From assembly GCA_937901085.1 (NCBI GenBank), contig CALCHQ010000035.1, positions 1 through 64,000 of the forward strand: DNA of 64,000 nucleotides, given 5' to 3'. The position numbers and the translations under genes were made by a program. Every line of letters starts with the position of its first letter. Within the stretch, counting starts at the first letter, position 1. The stretch comes from an uncultured Verrucomicrobiales bacterium (lineage in GTDB: Bacteria; Verrucomicrobiota; Verrucomicrobiia; Verrucomicrobiales; Akkermansiaceae). Of this stretch, positions 1-8,501 are shown piece after piece. The notes beneath the pieces were generated by a model. That model saw only the letters and a list, made by a program, of their open reading frames with translations, searched no databases and had not been told where the DNA came from.

Positions 1-278
1 GCCATGGAGCGCATGGTGATGAGCGGGAAGATGAAGATAAAGAAGAACCAGAAGTTCACATTATCCAGCATGTAGAACATCACACTTTCACCGGTGGCCT
101 TACTCATGGTCTGCAGCGCAGCCTGTAACCAGAATCCCTGCATGGCGATGGCGCATGCCAGAATCACCCAGCCGAAGGGTGTACACAGGAAGCTTTTGAC
201 TTCACGCGCGAAGATGGTACGCAGCGTATGCAGCCAGCTGCGGGTGCGGGAAATAGGTGTTTTAGTTTCGTCAGCCAT
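1..278 (-). CDS. ABC-2 type transporter permease, N-terminal part
   Basis: The reading frame starts with ATG at 278 and runs off the left edge, giving about 92 residues. The N-terminal 25 residues are polar, then comes a segment typical of GldF/ABC-2 permeases (around residues 26-38, REVKSFLCTPFGW) followed by hydrophobic stretches near residues 39-55 and 75-90. Such proteins form the membrane channel of an exporter in the inner membrane. The gene lies 14 bases downstream of the ATPase gene on the same strand, so the two probably make one ABC exporter. Substrate cannot be inferred. The family call rests on the N-terminus and the neighbour only. Confidence 0.75.
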   Translation of the reverse strand, partial: MADETKTPISRTRSWLHTLRTIFAREVKSFLCTPFGWVILACAIAMQGFWLQAALQTMSKATGESVMFYMLDNVNFWFFFIFIFPLITMRSM

Positions 279-292
279 TGTTAATCAAAGAA

Positions 293-1234
293 TTAGTCTT
301 TTCTTGTCATTTCTACGAACACATCTTCCAGACTGGGAATGTGGCGGTAGATGTGGCGCATGGGGAAATGGTGGGCAGCAATGATGGCGGCTGCTTTTTC
401 GCGGGTGTCGGTGCCGGGCTCAGCGCGCACAATAACGTGGTGCCAGCCGCCGGGCAGGGGATCTTCCACTATCACTTTCTTCACAGGTTCAAAGGCTTCC
501 AGCTCCCGGACAACTGTATCCAGGTCGCCCTTGAACTCAATGGAAACGCGCCCGGCTGCTCGCAGGTTCCTGGTAAGGTTGGCAGGGGTGTCACTTGCCT
601 TGATTTCACCCTGGTCAATAATGATGACCTTGTTGCAAATCATTTCCACCTCGCTGAGGATGTGCGTGGATAAAATGACTGTATGTTCTTCAGCAAGAGA
701 CTGTACCAACTCGCGAATCTGGCGTATCTGGTTGGGGTCCAGGCCGTTCGTCGGCTCGTCCAGAATCAGCAGATCGGGGTCGCCCAGCAAGGCATCGGCC
801 AGCCCCACACGCTGGCGGTAGCCTTTGGAAAGTGTGCTGATGAGATTCTTGCGCTTCGGTTCCAGACCGCAGCGGTCTATCACCCAGCCGACCTGCTGGC
901 GCACGGATTTGCCGCAGATTCCTTTGAGCATGGCGCGGTATTCCAGATACTGCATCACGCGCATATCATTGTACAGAGGCACATTTTCAGGCATGTAGCC
1001 CAGGTGGCGGCGAGCTTCCAGCGGCTGGTCGATAATGTCGTAGCCCGCGATGCTCGCTGTGCCGGCGGTGGGCGGCAGGTAGCCGGTCAACATCTTCATG
1101 GTCGTTGTTTTGCCGGCACCGTTCGGACCGAGAAAACCAACGATTTCTCCTTTCTCAATTGAAAATGTCGCGTCCTTGACCGCTGTGAAACGTCCAAAAA
1201 CTTTATGCAGATGCTCAACTGTCACCATACTCAT
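293..1234 (-). CDS. ABC transporter ATP-binding protein
   Basis: A 313-residue ATPase of the ABC-2/GldA type that powers the adjacent permease. Near the N-terminus are Walker A (GPNGAGKTTT) and, later, the signature LSKGYRQRVGLA and Walker B (LLILDEPTNGLDP), followed by the switch His (STH). The C-terminal 90 residues form the extra domain usual for this subfamily. An in-frame extension to 1309 exists, but ATG 1234 (or ATG 1228) fits the family N-terminus and lies just after a good promoter (TTGAAT, 16 bp, TAAAAT). Substrate unknown; multidrug, gliding-type or polysaccharide export are all possible. Confidence 0.9.
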   Translation of the reverse strand: MSMVTVEHLHKVFGRFTAVKDATFSIEKGEIVGFLGPNGAGKTTTMKMLTGYLPPTAGTASIAGYDIIDQPLEARRHLGYMPENVPLYNDMRVMQYLEYRAMLKGICGKSVRQQVGWVIDRCGLEPKRKNLISTLSKGYRQRVGLADALLGDPDLLILDEPTNGLDPNQIRQIRELVQSLAEEHTVILSTHILSEVEMICNKVIIIDQGEIKASDTPANLTRNLRAAGRVSIEFKGDLDTVVRELEAFEPVKKVIVEDPLPGGWHHVIVRAEPGTDTREKAAAIIAAHHFPMRHIYRHIPSLEDVFVEMTRKD

Positions 1235-1245
1235 AAGCGCCGAAC

Positions 1246-1273
1246 ATTTTAACAGCTTTTCACACCAATTCAA
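1246..1273 (-). promoter_or_regulatory. sigma70-like promoter of the ABC exporter genes
   Basis: Read on the minus strand: -35 TTGAAT (1273-1268), 16-bp spacer, -10 TAAAAT (1251-1246). The -10 ends 11 nt before ATG 1234, so the leader would be only a few bases. Confidence 0.6.
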
Positions 1274-1302
1274 GCTGATTCTTGTCTGCTGGCAAACACT
1301 AG

Positions 1303-1339
1303 CTGACAATTACGCATTACGCGTATTATGCGAAGTCAG
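1303..1339. repeat. imperfect palindrome between divergent promoters
   Basis: CTGAC (1303-1307) pairs with GTCAG (1335-1339), and the interior contains CGCA/TGCG around a central ACGCGT. It sits between the ABC-exporter promoter on the minus strand and the osmC-like promoter on the plus strand, so it could be a regulator site or part of a terminator. No protein can be assigned. Confidence 0.35.
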
Positions 1340-1377
1340 AAATTTATTATTTTACTGGCTGTTGCCGAGATTCCCTC

Positions 1378-1407
1378 TTGACTCTCCCCCGTACGCTGGA
1401 GTAGTAT
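1378..1407 (+). promoter_or_regulatory. promoter of the OsmC-like gene
   Basis: TTGACT (1378-1383), 18-bp spacer, TAGTAT (1402-1407). Only 8 nt separate the -10 from ATG 1416, which predicts a leaderless or nearly leaderless mRNA. Confidence 0.6.
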
Positions 1408-1415
1408 GTTGCCCT

Positions 1416-1823
1416 ATGGTCAAATGCACAATCAAATATGACGGCGGGCTGCGTTGTGGATTGCAGCACGGCCCCTCTCTGGCCACGGTATCGACAGATG
1501 CTCCTGTGGATAATCGCGGCAAAGGCGAATCCTTTTCTCCGACTGATTTGATGTGCAGCGCCATGGCTGCCTGCATGGAGACTATCATGGGCATCTACGC
1601 TGAAGATAACGGCCTGAATCTGGAAGGCACGCTCATTACCGTAGGCAAAGTGATGAGCGCCAATCCGCGTCGCATTGCCCGCATTGAGACTGAAATCAGT
1701 GTGCCGCTGCCTGAGGATAATCCGCATAAAGCCGCCCTGCTCGACTGTGTCATGGGCAGTCCAGCCATGCGAAGCCTGCATCCGGATATAGAAGTTCCCA
1801 TTACATGGAACTGGATTGGCTGA
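1416..1823 (+). CDS. OsmC/Ohr family protein
   Basis: A 135-residue cytoplasmic protein. The pattern GKGESFSPTDLMCSAMAACM at about residues 35-54 is the OsmC-like signature, with the redox Cys in the central helix (CSAMAAC) and a second Cys in DCVMGSP near residue 111. Family members reduce organic hydroperoxides or act on sulfur compounds; the exact substrate is not visible. ATG 1416 was chosen because the protein start VKCTIKYDG matches the family and the promoter ends just before it. The next gene starts 9 bases downstream on the same strand. Confidence 0.85.
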   Translation: MVKCTIKYDGGLRCGLQHGPSLATVSTDAPVDNRGKGESFSPTDLMCSAMAACMETIMGIYAEDNGLNLEGTLITVGKVMSANPRRIARIETEISVPLPEDNPHKAALLDCVMGSPAMRSLHPDIEVPITWNWIG

Positions 1824-1832
1824 TAAGCACTT

Positions 1833-2285
1833 ATGCAACGTCTCCGCTACATTTACCTGGCTGCTCCGCTGACGGTGGCGCTGAACACATTGCCCGGCTT
1901 GCTCGATGGTTCGTGGCGCATGTGTGCCGCCGCTGTACTGGGGCTGGCTCTCTGGGCGGTGACTTGGGTACGTCTCTACACGAATAAGAAACTGCGACCT
2001 GAATTTGCAGTTCTGGCCATACTTCCTGCGCTGATGTTCCATGTGCTGACGGGCGCAGGCACAGAGTATCTTGCACCTTTCTGCTCGCCCGGCTGGCAGA
2101 ATTTCAATTTTTTCCTGTGGCTGGGCAGCATCTTTGTCACCATTCGAGCTTTGCTGCCCACAGCAAGTGAATATAAAGGCCGCCGCTCTGCCGATTCTGT
2201 CTTTATCTTCATGACTATCATCACTTCCATCTATGGCTTAAGCTGCTGGATGAATGTACACTCTATATTATTAAAAATAAACTAA
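1833..2285 (+). CDS. small integral membrane protein of unknown function
   Basis: 150 residues with about four hydrophobic segments (roughly residues 8-24, 29-47, 58-72, 90-110, plus a weaker one near 120-140). No recognised domain. It follows the OsmC-like gene after 9 bases and precedes a lipoprotein gene by 10 bases, so the three may be cotranscribed. The function is not inferable. Confidence 0.6.
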   Translation: MQRLRYIYLAAPLTVALNTLPGLLDGSWRMCAAAVLGLALWAVTWVRLYTNKKLRPEFAVLAILPALMFHVLTGAGTEYLAPFCSPGWQNFNFFLWLGSIFVTIRALLPTASEYKGRRSADSVFIFMTIITSIYGLSCWMNVHSILLKIN

Positions 2286-2295
2286 TTACAAATAT

Positions 2296-2958
2296 ATGAA
2301 ACTCAGTCCCTGCCTTCTTTCCCTTGGCCTTATCCTCTGCTCCTGCGTCGAACCCGGCGATGTCGTGACGGGGCATGCGCGTGTTCTCATGAAGAACGTG
2401 CCCTCCGTTGAGATCCCCGCCCCTGCTCCTGAAATCGTTGTTCCAGAGGAATCCCCTGCTCCCCAGCCCATTGTTACTCAGAAGCAGCCGGTCGTTTCTG
2501 AGCCTGCTCCGGCACCTGCGCCCGTGGTGGCAGAAGAGGAGAAGCCTGTCGTCATTGCCACCGCCCCTGCTCCTGTTGCCGAGAAACCTGCTGAAGAGCC
2601 CGCTCCCCAGTCCATTGTAGCCCAGAAGCAGCCCGTCGTCGCAGCCCCTGCTCCGGCACCTGCTCCCAAGCCTGTTGTGGAACAGAAACAGCCTGTTGTA
2701 ACGGCTCCGGCAGTTACCGTTCCGACCGCGACGGCTACCGTCATCACCCGCAGCAGCGCCACCCCTGCCCCTGCTGTCACGCAGCACCGCGTTGTGACGC
2801 CCCGCGTGAATCCTGCCGCTCAGCAGCAGCCGGTGACGACCACTCCTTCCCGCATCAACTGGAACACACCCCAGAGCAAGCCCCAGAGCAAGCGCTCTTA
2901 CCCCATTATGCCCGGTCAGAACCGTGGCCTGCGTAACCGAAAACAGGCTCGTTACTGA
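2296..2958 (+). CDS. proline-rich repeat lipoprotein
   Basis: 220 residues. The N-terminus is a lipoprotein signal with a lipobox-like end (LILCSC, Cys near residue 15-17). The rest is low-complexity and rich in Pro, Ala, Val, Glu and Gln. It contains two degenerate copies of a block beginning QPIVTQKQPVV and QSIVAQKQPVV (DNA near 2461 and 2607), each followed by PAPAPAP. The C-terminal 70 residues become basic. This looks like an extended, envelope-spanning or surface lipoprotein; no catalytic domain is visible. Antisense reading frames across it are composition artefacts. Confidence 0.7.
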   Translation: MKLSPCLLSLGLILCSCVEPGDVVTGHARVLMKNVPSVEIPAPAPEIVVPEESPAPQPIVTQKQPVVSEPAPAPAPVVAEEEKPVVIATAPAPVAEKPAEEPAPQSIVAQKQPVVAAPAPAPAPKPVVEQKQPVVTAPAVTVPTATATVITRSSATPAPAVTQHRVVTPRVNPAAQQQPVTTTPSRINWNTPQSKPQSKRSYPIMPGQNRGLRNRKQARY

Positions 2959-2984
2959 TTTATAAAGCAGCTTCTTGTCAGACT

Positions 2985-3713
2985 ATGGCCAAACAGCGGC
3001 TGGACGTACTAGTGGCACAGCAGGGACTGTGCGATTCACGGGAACAGGCACAACGCCTCATCCTGGCGGGTGAGGTCAGCGTCAAAGGTCAGGTTATCAC
3101 TAAACCCGGCACGAAGGTGGATGATACCCTGCCCATTACCGTGAAAAACAAGCCCCGGTACGTCAGCCGCGGAGGCCTGAAACTGGAGGGAGCGCTCAAA
3201 GCGTTCCCTGTCAAGGCAGAAGGTAAGATCTGCCTCGATATTGGCTCATCGACGGGGGGCTTTACCGATTGTCTGCTCCAGAACGGGGCGATGCGTGTAC
3301 ATGCAGTCGATGTCGGCACTAACCAGCTGGTGTGGAAACTGCGGAATGACCCCCGCGTGGTAGTCAAGGAGCAGTTCAATGCCCGCTACATGACACCGGC
3401 AGACCTGGGGGAAAAGGTGCAGCTTATCGTGAGCGATGTTTCATTCATCTCGCTTACCAGGATATTGCCCGCCGCTTACGAATGCCTGGAGGAAGACGGC
3501 GATATGCTGGTACTCATCAAGCCCCAGTTCGAGCTGCAGCCGGAGGATATAGGCCCCGGTGGCATTGTGCGCGACTCCGCCTTGCATCAGCGCGCGGTTG
3601 ATAAGATACGCAATTTCGTGGAACAGGAACTGCACCGCACCTGGTGCGGCGTGGCCGATTCGCCCATTACAGGCATGGAGGGCAATAAGGAATTCCTGGC
3701 CTGGCTGCGTTAA
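2985..3713 (+). CDS. tlyA: TlyA family RNA methyltransferase
   Basis: 242 residues, the usual length for TlyA/YqxC. Residues 1-60 form an S4 RNA-binding domain (RLDVLVAQQGL...), then YVSRGGLKL and the FtsJ-like SAM-binding motif DIGSSTGGFTDCLL around residues 80-93. KPQFE near residue 175 is also typical. Family members 2'-O-methylate cytidines in 16S and/or 23S rRNA; some are annotated as haemolysins. It converges on recG and overlaps its end by 4 bases. Confidence 0.93.
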   Translation: MAKQRLDVLVAQQGLCDSREQAQRLILAGEVSVKGQVITKPGTKVDDTLPITVKNKPRYVSRGGLKLEGALKAFPVKAEGKICLDIGSSTGGFTDCLLQNGAMRVHAVDVGTNQLVWKLRNDPRVVVKEQFNARYMTPADLGEKVQLIVSDVSFISLTRILPAAYECLEEDGDMLVLIKPQFELQPEDIGPGGIVRDSALHQRAVDKIRNFVEQELHRTWCGVADSPITGMEGNKEFLAWLR

Positions 3714-5842
3714 TTGCCCAGGCTGTTACTCCTCCACTCGCTCACCCACTCCCGCAGAGGACGGTGTTCAGGCAGGTGCAGGCACGGATCCTGCGCCAGA
3801 ATGGCGTCGGCATCGCGCCTGGCGCGGTGAATCAGGCGCATGTCGGCCAGCGATTCCGGGAACTCAACAGCCCCCATACCACTCTGTGCCGTGCCCAGCA
3901 TATCGCCGGGGCCGCGGAGGCGGAAATCCTCCTCGGCTATTTCAAAACCATTGAGAGTGCGGCAGAGGACATCGAGCTTTTCCCGGCCTGGCTCACCTGC
4001 TCTGGCAGAAGATAAGAGGATGCAGTAGCTCTTGTAGACGCCGCGCCCGATGCGCCCTCGCAACTGGTGCAGCTGCGACAGCCCGAAATGGTCGGCATTA
4101 TTGATAATCATTACATTGGCGTTCGGTACATCCACGCCTACCTCCACCACTGTGGTGGCCACCAGAATATCCAGCCTGCCCTTGTTGAAATCAAGCATGG
4201 CGGCATCCTTTTCTTCTGCACTCATGCGGCCATGCAGCAGCCCGATGCGTCTTTCTGGAAACTCTTCTCTCCAGCGTGCGAGTTCGGTCATAGCGCTGCT
4301 CTGCTTGCGCGCTTCGTTATCTTCCACCAGCGGGGAAACGATGTAAATCTGCCTTCCCTCCTCCATCTGCTGCTCCATGAAGGCAATAATACGTTTCATG
4401 TGGGCTGGATTCCGCAGTACGGTGACAATATCACCCCTGTTGGCCGGTAACTCGTCGATGATGGAAACATCCAGTTCGCCATAAAGCGTGAGCGTCAGCG
4501 TACGAGGAATGGGGGTAGCGGTCATGACCAGGACATCCGGGTTCTGCCCGCTGGCGATAAAGGCATCGCGTTGCGCTACGCCGAACTTGTGCTGCTCGTC
4601 GATGACAGCCAGTCCCAGGTTCTGCGGGCGGTTCTTCTTGTAGAGCAGAGCATGTGTCCCCACGATGATGCGCGGCGTGGCATCCTGCTCTCCGGATTCC
4701 AGCGTCAGCCCGGTATCATCCCTGCGGTCTGCCGTGCGGAGCGATACCTTGACATCGGTATGTTGCAGCAGGCGGCAGAAATTGCGGTAATGCTGCTCAG
4801 CCAGAATCTGCGTAGGCGCAATCATCGCTGCTGTTTTGCCGCTGCCTACGGCCAGCAGCATGGCGCAGAGTGCTACCAGCGTCTTGCCGCTGCCCACATC
4901 ACCCTGCAGAAGCCGGTTCATTTGCCGTGGAGCTGCCATATCCTGTCTGATTTCCTCAATGCAGCGCAGCTGAGCCTGAGTGAGACGGAACGGAAGTGCC
5001 CCCATCAGTTCCTCCATGTACGCGGAGCAACTTGCCGTCACCTGCCCCGGCACTTCACGAGCCTGATGCCGCTGCCAGGCAACGCGGAACTGCTGCCTGA
5101 AGCATTCATCCAGCGCGAAACGAAGTCTGGCCTTGCGGTGCGCCTCTTCGTTGGCGGGGAAATGGATGTCGATCATAGCCTGCCAGTACGGATAGGCGGG
5201 CGCAACATCGTATCCCTGGGTGGGAGTCTGTGGGGGTATTTGCTGCAGAATGCGCCACACCAGCGCCCGGTAGCTGCGCGCAGCCATGCCGGGAATGGTC
5301 TTGTAGATGGGAACTATCCGCCCGGTATGAACCGGGGTGCTGTTGCTTTGCCTGCTGTTTACGGCCGGCACAGGAAGCCCTCCCAGAGCCGCTTCTACCA
5401 GACGATGGCCGGCATCTTCATCATCCAGCACCTCAAAATCCGGATTCGCCATGGTGAGCTTGCCGCCATAGACCTTTACTTTGCCGTAAACGTAGAGGTT
5501 CATGCCCGTTGCGAGCAGCTTGGCGACATAGGGCATGTTGAACCATCGCAGGTAGAGGCGCGTGCCATGAGGGTCGCCCTCCGTACCACAGGTGGCTTCG
5601 AAGTATCGTTTATACGAATAGCGCCAGGCGGTGCCGAAGAGATGAACCTTGACGCAGACCTGTTCGCCCTCCTGCAGCTGGTGAACCGCCAGGGAATGGC
5701 GGCGGTCTTCATAACGCCGGGGAATGCGGCGCAGCAACTGGTGTACTGTGCTGATACCAGCAGCCTGCAGGAGCTGCAGCTCGCGGGGCGACAGGCCAGC
5801 CAGTTGGGAAAGGGACGATTCCGGCTGCAGCGAGCTGCTCAT
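3710..5842 (-). CDS. recG: ATP-dependent DNA helicase RecG
   Basis: 710 residues, slightly longer than typical RecG. The wedge/OB domain occupies the N-terminal third. The SF2 helicase core has Walker A GDVGSGKT near residue 316, a DEQHKFG box, TATPIPRT, and HQLRGRIGRG in the C-terminal half. RecG remodels stalled forks and Holliday junctions. Its ATG (5842) shares one base with the TGA of the upstream amidase gene (TGATG), which suggests translational coupling. Confidence 0.97.
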   Translation of the reverse strand: MSSSLQPESSLSQLAGLSPRELQLLQAAGISTVHQLLRRIPRRYEDRRHSLAVHQLQEGEQVCVKVHLFGTAWRYSYKRYFEATCGTEGDPHGTRLYLRWFNMPYVAKLLATGMNLYVYGKVKVYGGKLTMANPDFEVLDDEDAGHRLVEAALGGLPVPAVNSRQSNSTPVHTGRIVPIYKTIPGMAARSYRALVWRILQQIPPQTPTQGYDVAPAYPYWQAMIDIHFPANEEAHRKARLRFALDECFRQQFRVAWQRHQAREVPGQVTASCSAYMEELMGALPFRLTQAQLRCIEEIRQDMAAPRQMNRLLQGDVGSGKTLVALCAMLLAVGSGKTAAMIAPTQILAEQHYRNFCRLLQHTDVKVSLRTADRRDDTGLTLESGEQDATPRIIVGTHALLYKKNRPQNLGLAVIDEQHKFGVAQRDAFIASGQNPDVLVMTATPIPRTLTLTLYGELDVSIIDELPANRGDIVTVLRNPAHMKRIIAFMEQQMEEGRQIYIVSPLVEDNEARKQSSAMTELARWREEFPERRIGLLHGRMSAEEKDAAMLDFNKGRLDILVATTVVEVGVDVPNANVMIINNADHFGLSQLHQLRGRIGRGVYKSYCILLSSARAGEPGREKLDVLCRTLNGFEIAEEDFRLRGPGDMLGTAQSGMGAVEFPESLADMRLIHRARRDADAILAQDPCLHLPEHRPLREWVSEWRSNSLGN

Positions 5843-6537
5843 CAGCGGTTGGATTTTCCTTCGTTAATGCAGCGGTAGTAGTAATCGACGCGGCTGTGGA
5901 ACCACGCCCACTTGGGCCCCGGCTTACCATTGGTCAGCAAGGGAGCCGGGCAATTCTTGCGCGTCCAGTGATAATGCGGTACGACACGGCGCAGGTTGAT
6001 GCCGTAGCGCTTCATGAGGACAGCCGTGAGCTTGGCAGCGCGATCCCAGGTGCGGAAATGGTTGTGCCCCCTGTTTTCACATTCGCACATTTCAATGCCG
6101 ATGGAATTGTGGTTACCAGCCGGGGTACCGGCATGCCAGCCGGTCTCGCGGAGCGGGAGATTCTGCACGCACATGAACTGGTCTACAGTAAAATGCCAGC
6201 TGCGGTTGGTGAAAGCACCGCGGCAGAGCGCGCGTGAATGCTGCATGGCGGTGGATGAGGGGGAGTGATTCGCCGTGCTGTGAATGGTGATGAAACGCGG
6301 GTTCAGCCTGCGGGAACCGCGGCGCTGGCGGGCGTTTGACGGCATAATGCGAACCTTGATGTTCACCTCGCGGGCCAGGCGGGACAAACTACGCTTCACC
6401 AGCGGAGTACGCACAGCCTGGAAGCGTACCGCCTTGGGTGTACGCAGATATGAGTTACCCCCCTGCTGTTGGCAGGCGGTAAAGACGGCAGCAAGAGCCA
6501 ATGCCGCAGTTGCCAGAATTTTACCGTAACGAGCCAT
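5842..6537 (-). CDS. N-acetylmuramoyl-L-alanine amidase (Amidase_2/PGRP type), lipoprotein
   Basis: 231 residues. The first 20 form a signal peptide ending in FTACQ, consistent with a lipobox. The catalytic domain has the zinc-ligand pattern of amidase_2 enzymes: ITIHSTAN (first His), a central SWHFTVD (His) and HYHWTRKNCP (last His and Cys). These enzymes cleave the bond between MurNAc and the stem peptide. ATG 6537 was chosen because the signal peptide begins there and a promoter ends 6 nt before it. recG follows with a one-base overlap. Confidence 0.85.
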   Translation of the reverse strand: MARYGKILATAALALAAVFTACQQQGGNSYLRTPKAVRFQAVRTPLVKRSLSRLAREVNIKVRIMPSNARQRRGSRRLNPRFITIHSTANHSPSSTAMQHSRALCRGAFTNRSWHFTVDQFMCVQNLPLRETGWHAGTPAGNHNSIGIEMCECENRGHNHFRTWDRAAKLTAVLMKRYGINLRRVVPHYHWTRKNCPAPLLTNGKPGPKWAWFHSRVDYYYRCINEGKSNR

Positions 6538-6543
6538 GGGCGT

Positions 6544-6572
6544 ATTCTGCCATTTCAGCGGCCTCTTGGCAA
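6544..6572 (-). promoter_or_regulatory. promoter of the amidase-recG unit
   Basis: On the minus strand: TTGCCA (6572-6567), 17-bp spacer, CAGAAT (6549-6544), ending 6 nt before ATG 6537. This predicts a leaderless message. Confidence 0.5.
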
Positions 6573-6623
6573 GCGTAAATCCTGTCCTTCCTGCAAGTTT
6601 TCGCCCCCATCCCCATAACAGTA

Positions 6624-6656
6624 ACAGGGAGAACTCTGAAGCAGAGTTCTCCCTGT
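6624..6656. terminator. perfect 15-bp hairpin downstream of rpiB-glyA
   Basis: Arms 6624-6638 and 6642-6656 pair perfectly around a 3-base loop. No clear U-tract follows on the minus strand, so termination is inferred from position (24 bases past the stop codon) and stem strength only. Confidence 0.55.
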
Positions 6657-6679
6657 GAAAACCACTTATCTGCGCCGGT

Positions 6680-8365
6680 TCAGGGCATGGGGAAGTTCTT
6701 GTTGAACTCGGAAACCTCGGCGCGGAGTTCGTTGTAGGCACCGGGAGTCTCGCAGACCTTCTGAGCGGCCAGGATGGCAAGGCATCGGCCGATGAATTCG
6801 GCCACCTTGCGGACATCGTCCTCCTTCATGCCGCGGGTTGTCACCGCGGGGGTGCCGATGCGGATGCCGCTGGGCTTGAATGTGGTTCCCTTGTCATAGG
6901 GGATGGCGTTCTTGTTCACGGTGATGCCTACCTTGTCGAGAGCCACCTGGGCTTCGGCACCATTCAGCCCCTTGGAGCTGAGGTCGACGAGGAAGCAATG
7001 GTTGTCCGTGCCGCCGGCAACAATGCGGAAGCCCAGCTCGGCCAGCTTGTCGGCCATGGCCTTGGCGTTCTTCACAATCTGCTGGGCATATTCGCGGAAC
7101 TCAGGCTTGAGTGCTTCACCAAGGCAGGCTGCCTTGGCGGCAATTACATGCATGAGGGGGCCGCCCTGCAGACCGGGGAAGGTTGCGCTGTCGAGTTTCT
7201 TGGCCCACTGTTCCTTGCACATGACCAGACCACCACGCGGGCCGCGGAGGCTCTTGTGGGTGGTGGTGGAGACAAAGTCGGCGTAGGGAACGGGGGACGG
7301 ATGCACCCCTGCTGCCACGAGACCGGCGATGTGAGCCATGTCAACGAACATGATGGCACCGACTTCGTCACAAATCTGGCGGATACGGGCAAAGTCAATC
7401 GTGCGGGAATAGGCAGAAGCGCCAGCCAGAATGAGGGCAGGCTTCACTTCCTTGGCCTTGGCCTCCAGCGCATCGTAGTCAATCATTTCGGTTTCGGGGC
7501 TGACACCGTAGTGTTCCACCTTGTAGGTCTTGCCGGAGAAGTTGGCGAAGAACCCATGGGAAAGGTGGCCACCGCAGGCCAGGTCCATGGTCAGAATCGT
7601 ATCACCCGGGTTGATGCAGGCGTGGTATACCGTCTGGTTGGCAGAAGAACCGGAATGCGCCTGTACATTGACAGCATCGCAACCAAAGAGAGCCTTGGCA
7701 CGGTCGATGGCCAGCTGCTCCACCTTATCCACGACCTCGCAACCGCCGTACCAGCGCTTGGCGGGGTAACCTTCGGCGTATTTGTTGGTCAGGCAGGAAC
7801 CCTGGGCTTCCATCACAGCCGGAGAGGTGAAGTTCTCGGAAGCAATCAGCTCGATGTTGTTATTCTGGCGCTGGCGTTCTTCCTCGATATAGGAAGCCAG
7901 CTCAGGGTCGCTCGCCGCAAGAGGAGAGCCGGAACCTACGCAGAGGCGGTTGATGTGGCGGCCTCCTTCGAATTCGGCATCCAGCCAGATACGCAGCACT
8001 TCCTCCATGCTTTCCGGAGTCAGGAAAGCAGAGGCCATGCAGAGGACGTTGGAATCATTGTGCTGACGGGAAAAAGCAGCTTCCTGCGGTGTGCGGGCAA
8101 GCGTCGCGCGGACGCCCTTCCAGCGGTTGGCTGCAATGCTCATGCCCAGGCCGGAGAAGCAGATGAGGATGCCCCGGTCGGCGCGGCCGTCAACCACTTG
8201 CTTGCAAACTTTGTTGGCGTATTCTGCATAGTTGCAGGATTCCTTGGTGTCGGGGCCGACATTGACGACCTTGCAACCCCAGGATGTCAGAATTTCAATG
8301 GCAGCTTCTTTCAAATCCACACCCTTGTGGTCTGAACCGATGACGATGCGAAGTTCCGTATTCAT
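6680..8365 (-). CDS. glyA: RpiB-GlyA fusion: sugar-phosphate isomerase B domain plus serine hydroxymethyltransferase
   Basis: 561 residues in one uninterrupted frame. Residues 1-145 are an RpiB/LacAB domain: IGSDHKG at the start, the Cys of ILICFSG (about residue 69), GMSIAAN, and [10 protein letters not shown] near 99-108. Residues 150-561 are a complete [20 protein letters not shown], the HSGSSANQ cofactor segment and [13 protein letters not shown] with PLP Lys about 371. SHMT makes glycine and 5,10-methylene-THF from serine. RpiB interconverts ribose 5- and ribulose 5-phosphate. In the isomerase motif the usual Gly after Cys is Phe (CFSG). ATG 8365 fits the RpiB N-terminus. Both halves look intact, so a bifunctional enzyme is likely but unproven. 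Confidence 0.92.
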   Translation of the reverse strand: MNTELRIVIGSDHKGVDLKEAAIEILTSWGCKVVNVGPDTKESCNYAEYANKVCKQVVDGRADRGILICFSGLGMSIAANRWKGVRATLARTPQEAAFSRQHNDSNVLCMASAFLTPESMEEVLRIWLDAEFEGGRHINRLCVGSGSPLAASDPELASYIEEERQRQNNNIELIASENFTSPAVMEAQGSCLTNKYAEGYPAKRWYGGCEVVDKVEQLAIDRAKALFGCDAVNVQAHSGSSANQTVYHACINPGDTILTMDLACGGHLSHGFFANFSGKTYKVEHYGVSPETEMIDYDALEAKAKEVKPALILAGASAYSRTIDFARIRQICDEVGAIMFVDMAHIAGLVAAGVHPSPVPYADFVSTTTHKSLRGPRGGLVMCKEQWAKKLDSATFPGLQGGPLMHVIAAKAACLGEALKPEFREYAQQIVKNAKAMADKLAELGFRIVAGGTDNHCFLVDLSSKGLNGAEAQVALDKVGITVNKNAIPYDKGTTFKPSGIRIGTPAVTTRGMKEDDVRKVAEFIGRCLAILAAQKVCETPGAYNELRAEVSEFNKNFPMP

Positions 8366-8394
8366 GAAAAAATTAAGGAAAGCGTACGGGCGAG

Positions 8395-8423
8395 ATGCTA
8401 ACACAGACCGCGCCCGGTGGCAA
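8395..8423 (-). promoter_or_regulatory. promoter of the rpiB-glyA fusion gene
   Basis: On the minus strand: TTGCCA (8423-8418), 17-bp spacer, TAGCAT (8400-8395). It leaves a leader of about 22 nt before ATG 8365. Confidence 0.5.
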
Positions 8424-8501
8424 GCTTTATTTGAGTCTGCGTCCATCTTCCTCCCTGCTCCAACTGTGAAAAAAGGGAGCATTCTGATACAATGAAACGG
8501 T

